DNA of 64,000 nt. Origin: Virgisporangium aurantiacum. Lineage in GTDB: Bacteria > Actinomycetota > Actinomycetes > Mycobacteriales > Micromonosporaceae. The stretch is from positions 1-64,000 of the forward strand of contig NZ_BOPG01000049.1 of the NCBI RefSeq assembly GCF_016863635.1. The letters run 5' to 3'. The translations under genes and the position numbers were made by a program. The stretch's first letter is position 1. Every line of letters begins with the position of its first letter. The notes under the pieces are model-generated. The model was given only the letters and a program-made list of their open reading frames with translations, ran no database searches and had not been told where the DNA came from. Below, one piece after another: positions 59,409 to 64,000 of the stretch.

Positions 59409-59558
59409 ATGGCTTTGCGGCTGCAGCGGCTCGACCCGGAACGGCGTCGCAAACGGCTTGAGGTTCTCGCCGAGCGAGCAGGGTCCAAGGTCCAGCGGGA
59501 GCGGATCGACGTGCGCATCAGGGAGTTGATCGCGGTCCGTCGCCGGCTGACCGGCTGA
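59409..59558 (+). CDS. Possible 49-residue basic protein
   Basis: An ATG at 59409 opens a 49-codon frame rich in Arg, Leu and Glu (MALRLQRLDPERRRKRLEVL start, IRELIAVRRRLTG end) that would form a charged helix. Codon third positions are GC-rich as in its neighbours. No strong ribosome site is seen. It fills part of the 296-base gap 59359-59654, which otherwise shows no gene. It may be real or chance. Confidence 0.35.
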   Translation: MALRLQRLDPERRRKRLEVLAERAGSKVQRERIDVRIRELIAVRRRLTG

Positions 59559-59654
59559 GGAAAGCCGGTCGACGACGGGGTTGCGATTGGGTGTGGCGGC
59601 CAAAGCTCGCGCATACTGGAGCGGTATCCGACAAATCGCCCAATGAGGTAATCC

Positions 59655-60140
59655 GTGTCTCATTTCGCCGCCGCCGTGGTCCGTGACGTGAACGGATGGA
59701 CCGCCGCGGAACTCGACATCACCGGTGCCGCCGACGTCGACGACGTCGCCGACCGTCTTCGCGACGTCGACCCGGACGCGAAGGTGTCTCTGCTGTTCGT
59801 GGAGTCCGACGACACGTTCCTGGCCATCGTGCGTCTAACCGAGGGCGACGACCTGCGGGTGTTCGGCAGCGACTCGGGCTTCGTCACCGAGTCCCGGATC
59901 GGGTCGATGCTGCTCGCCGACATCGAGGAGCCCGACCCCGCCGACACGCCGACGGACGACGACAAGCCGCAGCTCGCCGACCCGGTCGGTGACGCCGACC
60001 TGCTCTCCGACCTCGGCGTGCCGGCACCCCGCCTGCTCGCCCTGTGCGGCCGGGAGGGCATGCTGCCCTCGGACGTCACCGCCGAGGTCTGCCAACTGGT
60101 CGGCTGCGGCGACGAGGTGGAGGAGCTGAGAGACGCGTGA
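59655..60140 (+). CDS. tRNA adenosine deaminase-associated protein
   Basis: This 161-residue protein (VSHFAAAVVRDVNGWTAAEL start, DVDPDAKVSLLFVESDDTFLAIVR, LGVPAPRLLALCGREGMLPSDV) belongs to the family always found beside TadA in actinobacteria. Its function is unknown; a partner role to the deaminase is inferred from the constant pairing. GTG start. It overlaps the tadA start by 4 bases. Confidence 0.85.
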   Translation: MSHFAAAVVRDVNGWTAAELDITGAADVDDVADRLRDVDPDAKVSLLFVESDDTFLAIVRLTEGDDLRVFGSDSGFVTESRIGSMLLADIEEPDPADTPTDDDKPQLADPVGDADLLSDLGVPAPRLLALCGREGMLPSDVTAEVCQLVGCGDEVEELRDA

Positions 60141-60595
60141 ACGCCAGGGCGCGCCGCCACGAGCAGTGGATGCGTCGCGCCCTCGAAGCGGCAAAGACCG
60201 AGGACGACAACGACATCCCCGTCGGCGCCCTTGTTCTCGATGACGAAGGCCGTGAGCTGGCCGCGGCGCGCAACCGGCGCGAAGCCGGTGCCGACCCCAC
60301 GGCGCACGCCGAGATTCTGGCGCTCCGAACAGCGGCTGAAAAACGGGGAGAATGGCGCCTGACCGGCTGCACCCTCGTGGTGACGCTCGAACCGTGCACG
60401 ATGTGCGCCGGTGCCCTGGTGCTCGCGCGGATCGACACGCTCGTGTTCGGCGCGTGGGAGCCGAAGACCGGGGCGGTCGGATCGCTGTGGGACGTGGTGC
60501 GCGACCGCCGCCTCAACCACCGCCCCGAGGTGTACGCCGGCGTCCTCGAAGCGGAGTGCTCAGCCCTGATGCGCGGGTTCTTCGACCGGCAGTAG
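60137..60595 (+). CDS. tadA: tRNA-specific adenosine(34) deaminase
   Basis: This 152-residue enzyme deaminates adenosine 34 to inosine in tRNA-Arg(ACG). The zinc site and catalytic Glu are in PTAHAEILAL (His-Ala-Glu) and LEPCTMCAGALVL (two Cys), and the length fits TadA (about 150). It starts with GTG overlapping the associated-protein gene, so the two are coupled. Its end overlaps the convergent thioesterase by 36 bases. Confidence 0.9.
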   Translation: MNARARRHEQWMRRALEAAKTEDDNDIPVGALVLDDEGRELAAARNRREAGADPTAHAEILALRTAAEKRGEWRLTGCTLVVTLEPCTMCAGALVLARIDTLVFGAWEPKTGAVGSLWDVVRDRRLNHRPEVYAGVLEAECSALMRGFFDRQ

Positions 60596-60982
60596 CAGGC
60601 CCTCGGCCACCTCGCGCGTCTCGTCGGGCCACGGCGCCGGGCGCCGGGTGAGCGGGTCAAGATTGATCATGACGCGCGTGCCGTAGGCGTGCACCGTCTC
60701 GTCGGGCGACACCACCCGGTAGCCGTAGACGCAGCTCGACCGGCCGAGCCGGTCGACCCAGAACTCGACGCCGAGCGGGCCGAGCCGGGTGACCGGCACC
60801 CGGTAGGTGATCGTGAACTCGGCGACGGCGAGCAGCCCCCGCGAGCTGTCGAAGGGAAAGCCCCGCCGGATCCAGTACGCGGTGATCGCGCGCTCGATCA
60901 GCACCGCGTACCGGGCGTTGTGCATGATGCCCATCAGGTCGAGATCGTCGAAGTAGACGTCGACATGCTCGATCGCTTTCAT
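60560..60982 (-). CDS. 4-hydroxybenzoyl-CoA-thioesterase-type (YbgC-like) thioesterase
   Basis: This 140-residue hotdog-fold protein has the catalytic-type motif YFDDLDLMGIMHNARYAVLIERA, where the Asp lies in the DxxGxxxN/H pattern of 4HBT enzymes. It should hydrolyse an acyl-CoA in the cytosol. It overlaps the upstream TetR gene by 4 bases, so that regulator probably controls it. Substrate is unknown. Confidence 0.85.
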   Translation of the reverse strand: MKAIEHVDVYFDDLDLMGIMHNARYAVLIERAITAYWIRRGFPFDSSRGLLAVAEFTITYRVPVTRLGPLGVEFWVDRLGRSSCVYGYRVVSPDETVHAYGTRVMINLDPLTRRPAPWPDETREVAEGLLLPVEEPAHQG

Positions 60983-61602
60983 GAGACCGCCTCAGTAGGA
61001 AGTGCTGACGGATCGACCGCCAGGGCGCGCAACCGGCTCAGGCCGGCCGCGCGGGCGTGATCGAGACTGGATCGGGCCGGAAGAATCCGGGACTGGTAGG
61101 TGGCGGCCGCCGCGTACGCGTGCAGTTCGAACGCGAGCCGCTCGGGATCGGCGTCGGGCCGCAGTTCGCCGTGCTTGCGGGCCGACCCGGCGAGCCGGAC
61201 CAGGAACTCCAGCCAGCGTTCGAGCGCCTCGGTGAGGCGGTCGCGCACCGGCCCCGGCCGGGCGTCGAACTCGACCTGCGCGTTGGTGAAGAAGCAGCCG
61301 CCGGGCAGGCCGCTGCCCTTCCAGCCGAGGTTCAGCTCGTGCGCCCGCCACAGCCGCACCAGGCGACTCTGCTCGGCGAGCACCGGCTCGACCACTTCGG
61401 CGATGAACAGGTCGGCCGCGTAATCGACCACCGCCAGTTGGAGCGCCTCCTTCGAAGGGAAGTGCGCGAACAGCCCGGCCTTGCTGACGCCGAGTTCGGC
61501 GGCGAGCTTGCCGAGGCTCAACCCGTCGAGCCCGTCGACGGTGGAGCGCAGCATCGCGGTCTCGAGGATCGCGAGGCGAGCGTTGTCACCACGTCGGGTC
61601 AT
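60979..61602 (-). CDS. TetR-family transcriptional regulator
   Basis: This 207-residue repressor has a TetR helix-turn-helix at residues 8-50 (ARLAILETAMLRS, LGKLAAELGVSKAGLFAHFP) and a ligand-binding C-terminal domain. A 7-bp-arm dyad at 61623-61638 lies 20 bases before its ATG, fitting autoregulation. It overlaps the thioesterase gene that follows, the likely target. The inducer may be an acyl-CoA or fatty acid; that is inference. Confidence 0.87.
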   Translation of the reverse strand: MTRRGDNARLAILETAMLRSTVDGLDGLSLGKLAAELGVSKAGLFAHFPSKEALQLAVVDYAADLFIAEVVEPVLAEQSRLVRLWRAHELNLGWKGSGLPGGCFFTNAQVEFDARPGPVRDRLTEALERWLEFLVRLAGSARKHGELRPDADPERLAFELHAYAAAATYQSRILPARSSLDHARAAGLSRLRALAVDPSALPTEAVS

Positions 61603-61620
61603 GATTGCGACCCTAGCCGT

Positions 61621-61640
61621 TTACGACCGACCGGTCGTTA
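61621..61640. promoter_or_regulatory. TetR operator candidate
   Basis: ACGACCG (61623-61629) and CGGTCGT (61632-61638) form a perfect dyad around AC, the classic GACCGACCGGTC-like TetR operator. It overlaps the histidine-kinase stop codon and precedes the tetR start by 20 bases. Confidence 0.7.
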
Positions 61641-62834
61641 GCTTTTCACCGTGACGCTCGCCACCGCCATCGCGACCGGCAACGTGACGTGGACGACCAG
61701 GCCGCCGCCCTCGCGCGGTGCCGCCGTCGCCGACCCGCCGTGCGCGTGCGCCACCGACCGGACGATCGACAGGCCCAGCCCGGTGCCCTTCGCCGACCCC
61801 ACCCGGTCGCGCAGCCGCCGGAACGGCTCGAACAGCGCCGGCACGTCGTACGGCGGCACCACCGGCCCGGTGTTCGACACGGTGATGTCCACCGCGTTCG
61901 GGCGGTGCTCGGTGCGGACCTCGACCCAGCCGTGCTCCACGTTGTAGGCGACCGCGTTCTGCACCAGGTTCTGCACGATGCGCTCCAGCAGCACCGGGTC
62001 GCCCATCGCGGGTGCCGGCGCCAGGCTCCGGTGCAGCGTGAGATTGTTCAGCGGGGTCTGGTCGAGCACGTGGTCGGCCACCTCGCTGAGGTCGACCCGC
62101 TCCCACACGGTGAGCTCCTGCTCCGACTGGGCGAGCGTGAGCAGGCCGTCGAGCAGTCGCTCCTGCCGGCCGTTGACCGCCAGCAACGCGTCACCGAGAA
62201 CCCGCACCTCCGCGGGCATGTCCGGCCGGCCGAGCGCGACCTCGATCAGGGTCCGGTTGATCGCGAGCGGTGTTCGCAGCTCGTGCGAGGCGTTGCCGAC
62301 GAACATGCGTTGGCTGTCGAACGCCCGGTCGAGCCGTTCGAGCATGGAGTCGAAGGTGTCGGCGAGCTCCTTGATCTCGTCGGACGGGCCGTCGAGCGCG
62401 ATGCGCTCGTGCAGGCTGCGGCCGGCGACGCGCCGGGCCGTCTCGGTGATGCGGGCGAGGGGACGCAGTGCGCGCTCCGCCATCAGCCAGCCGAACACCA
62501 TGCCGACCAGCGCGACGATCGCCAACGCGACGCCGCCGTAGATGAGGATGCTGTTCAGCGTGTCGCTCTCGAACTTGTTCGCCTCCGCGAGGAAGTACTT
62601 CCGCGCCTCGTCGGCGACCCCGGCGGTGTCGGCGTCGGGCGGTACTCCGCCGACGCCCGGCGCCAACGTCGGGACCTCCTTGGCCTCGCCCTTGAACTGG
62701 ACGCCGACCCGGTCCTTGAGGCTCTCCCGGACGAGGAACCACGTGAGCGCGAGCAGGATCGTGCCGGCGGCCAGGAACAGGCCGCCCCACAGCAGGGTGA
62801 GGCGGGCCCGGATGGTCAGCCGTCGGCGGGTCAT
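61638..62834 (-). CDS. Sensor histidine kinase
   Basis: This 398-residue kinase has a membrane segment at about 11-32, an outer sensor region of about 65 residues, a second membrane segment near 97-118 and a HAMP linker (ALRPLARITETARRV). A HisKA domain has the phospho-His in GNASHELRTPLAINR, and a HATPase domain has the N box QNLVQNAVAYN and the G box KGTGLGLSIV. The ATG at 62834 overlaps the response-regulator stop (ATGA). Signal unknown. Confidence 0.9.
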   Translation of the reverse strand: MTRRRLTIRARLTLLWGGLFLAAGTILLALTWFLVRESLKDRVGVQFKGEAKEVPTLAPGVGGVPPDADTAGVADEARKYFLAEANKFESDTLNSILIYGGVALAIVALVGMVFGWLMAERALRPLARITETARRVAGRSLHERIALDGPSDEIKELADTFDSMLERLDRAFDSQRMFVGNASHELRTPLAINRTLIEVALGRPDMPAEVRVLGDALLAVNGRQERLLDGLLTLAQSEQELTVWERVDLSEVADHVLDQTPLNNLTLHRSLAPAPAMGDPVLLERIVQNLVQNAVAYNVEHGWVEVRTEHRPNAVDITVSNTGPVVPPYDVPALFEPFRRLRDRVGSAKGTGLGLSIVRSVAHAHGGSATAAPREGGGLVVHVTLPVAMAVASVTVKS

Positions 62835-63487
62835 TTGAGGCGGTACCCGGAGCCCGGCACGGTTTCGATAAGGGCCGGCTCGCCGAGCTTGCGGCGCAGC
62901 GTCATCATCGTGACCCGGACGACGTTCGTGAACGGATCGATGTTCTCGTCCCACACCTTCTCCAACAAATGTTCCGCGCTCACCACCGCGCCGTCGGCCC
63001 GCAGCAGTTCCTCCAGGACACCGAACTCCTTGCGGGAGAGCGCCACCGGCCGCTGGTCGCGCTGCACCTCCCGCCGCGCCGGGTCGAGCCGCACGCCGGC
63101 CCGGGCCAGCACCGGGGGCGCCGCCGGCCGGGCCCGCCGACCCAACGCCCGCACCCGGGCCACCAGTTCGGCGAACGCGAACGGCTTGCCGAGGTAGTCG
63201 TCGGCGCCGAGGCCGAGCCCGTCGACCCGGTCGCGCACGTGGCTGGCGGCGGTGAGCATCAGCACCCGCGCGGTCACCCCCGACTCGACGACCGCCCGGC
63301 ACACGTCGTCGCCGTGCACGGTCGGCAGGTCCCGGTCGAGCACCACGACGTCGTAGTCGTTCACCCCGATGCGCTCGAGCGCCGCGTCCCCGTCGTACGC
63401 GATGTCGACGGCCAGCGACTCCCGCCGCAGCCCCTCGGCGATCGCGTCGGCCAGCAACCGCTCGTCCTCCACCACCAGCACCCGCAC
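62831..63487 (-). CDS. OmpR/PhoB-family response regulator
   Basis: This 218-residue regulator has a receiver domain with VEDE acidic residues near the start, phospho-Asp in VVVLDRDLPTVHG near residue 52, Thr in LMLTAAS and Lys in YLGKPF, then a winged-helix effector (LSRKEFGVLEELLRADG, TNVVRVTMMTLRRKLG). It is coupled to the kinase gene. GTG at 63487 is chosen over ATG at 63505 for its upstream GGGGGA. The nearby lipoprotein may be a target. Confidence 0.9.
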   Translation of the reverse strand: MRVLVVEDERLLADAIAEGLRRESLAVDIAYDGDAALERIGVNDYDVVVLDRDLPTVHGDDVCRAVVESGVTARVLMLTAASHVRDRVDGLGLGADDYLGKPFAFAELVARVRALGRRARPAAPPVLARAGVRLDPARREVQRDQRPVALSRKEFGVLEELLRADGAVVSAEHLLEKVWDENIDPFTNVVRVTMMTLRRKLGEPALIETVPGSGYRLK

Positions 63488-63575
63488 GTGCCAATGGTCC
63501 CCCATTGCGGCGTAAGGCCGAGATAAAGCCCGGCACTGACGGCCGTCTTATGCCGCGACGCGTGGAATCGCCACC

Positions 63576-64000
63576 ATGAGACGAACGCTGTTGGCGCTCA
63601 TCGCCGCTCTGGCACTGCTGAGCGGCTGCGCCGGAGACGACAAGACGGGCGACGGCATCGCTACCGCGGGGGAGGGCAAGACCTCCGCCAGCGCGGATCC
63701 CGATGAAGGCGACATCGCCGCCCAGACGGCCAAGTACGCCAGTTGCATGCGGGAGAACGGCGTCGACATGCCGGACCCGGAGGTCGACGACGACGGCAGG
63801 GTCAAGTTCGGTGGGCCGGCCGAGGCGGGCGCCGAGCCGGCCGACCGGGAGAAGGTCCAGGCCGCGCAGGAGAAGTGCAAGCAGTACCTGCCCAACGGCG
63901 GCGAGCCGCCGAAGCTCACCACCGAAGAGCTCGACCAGATGCGCAAGTTCTCCCAGTGCATGCGGGAGAACGGCTACCCGGACTTCCCGGACCCGCAGCC
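63576..64000 (+). CDS. Lipoprotein with repeated CMRENG motifs, 3' end beyond the window
   Basis: The gene starts with ATG at 63576 and runs off the window after 141 codons. It has a short signal with lipobox LLSGC (Cys near 18), a charged linker, and two copies of a Cys motif: YASCMRENGVDMPDPE and FSQCMRENGYPDFPDP. Paired cysteines suggest a disulfide or metal role outside the membrane. Divergent from the two-component genes by 88 bases, so possibly regulated by them. Function is unknown to me. Confidence 0.75.
   Translation, partial: MRRTLLALIAALALLSGCAGDDKTGDGIATAGEGKTSASADPDEGDIAAQTAKYASCMRENGVDMPDPEVDDDGRVKFGGPAEAGAEPADREKVQAAQEKCKQYLPNGGEPPKLTTEELDQMRKFSQCMRENGYPDFPDPQ

Noticed and set aside
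59559..60136. A tRNA gene near tadA
   Set aside because: No cloverleaf-like pairing or T-loop sequence was found.

Overview
The window is chromosomal DNA of a high-GC actinobacterium, about 70% GC or more by eye, with strong GC bias at third codon positions and many GTG or TTG starts. Gene content such as DeoR-FruK-mannitol PTS-HPr-EI, the paired tRNA deaminase-associated protein and TadA, PspC, DUF885 and small conserved actinobacterial proteins suggests the Micromonosporaceae (Actinoplanes/Dactylosporangium/Micromonospora type). That placement is inference, since there is no rRNA or other decisive marker here. I saw no tRNA, rRNA, CRISPR array, transposase or integrase.

Layout. (1) 1-4769: the tail of an ABC-transporter binding protein, a fatty acyl-CoA ligase divergent from a PaaI-type thioesterase, phosphoglucomutase, and an MBL-fold hydrolase. 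(2) 4834-11684: a sugar-alcohol PTS operon with DeoR regulator, 1-phosphofructokinase, mannitol-type IIC, IIB and IIA, a zinc dehydrogenase, HPr and enzyme I, closed by a strong terminator. (3) 11739-14863: PspC, a small conserved protein, pirin, and a PadR regulator coupled to a membrane protein. (4) 14856-47027: a large surface-polysaccharide region in at least seven transcription blocks. It holds two amino-sugar modules (oxidoreductase or epimerase, PLP aminotransferases, left-handed beta-helix acetyltransferases), an MFS protein, a lumen-facing beta-propeller, an acyltransferase-3, a secreted beta-helix protein, an asparagine-synthetase-like protein, an ABC glycan exporter, five glycosyltransferases, a Wzz-like protein, an O-antigen-ligase-like protein, a deacetylase and a 1233-residue secreted protein. 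It ends with a GNAT / acyl ligase / fold-III PLP decarboxylase / acyl carrier protein operon.

(5) 47030-64000: mostly housekeeping genes. These are a STAS protein, secreted and lipoproteins, a PIG-L deacetylase, an L7/L12-like membrane protein, a DUF885 peptidase, an HhH-PHP protein, MtnA, prephenate dehydrogenase, an M23 peptidase, a Pro-rich membrane protein, the TadA pair, a thioesterase with its TetR regulator, a two-component system, and the start of a lipoprotein.

How it fits together. Region 4 reads as one pathway. Nucleotide sugars are oxidised, aminated and N-acetylated, polymerised by the glycosyltransferases, and exported by the ABC transporter or a Wzz/ligase route. They are probably decorated with acyl groups by the acyltransferase-3 and perhaps with a carrier-bound amino acid by the 43139-47027 operon. 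That last operon is the best candidate for an undescribed system: ligase, carrier and fold-III decarboxylase match the logic of carrier-bound amino acid decarboxylation known from beta-amino-acid macrolactam pathways, but here they sit in a cell-surface glycan locus.
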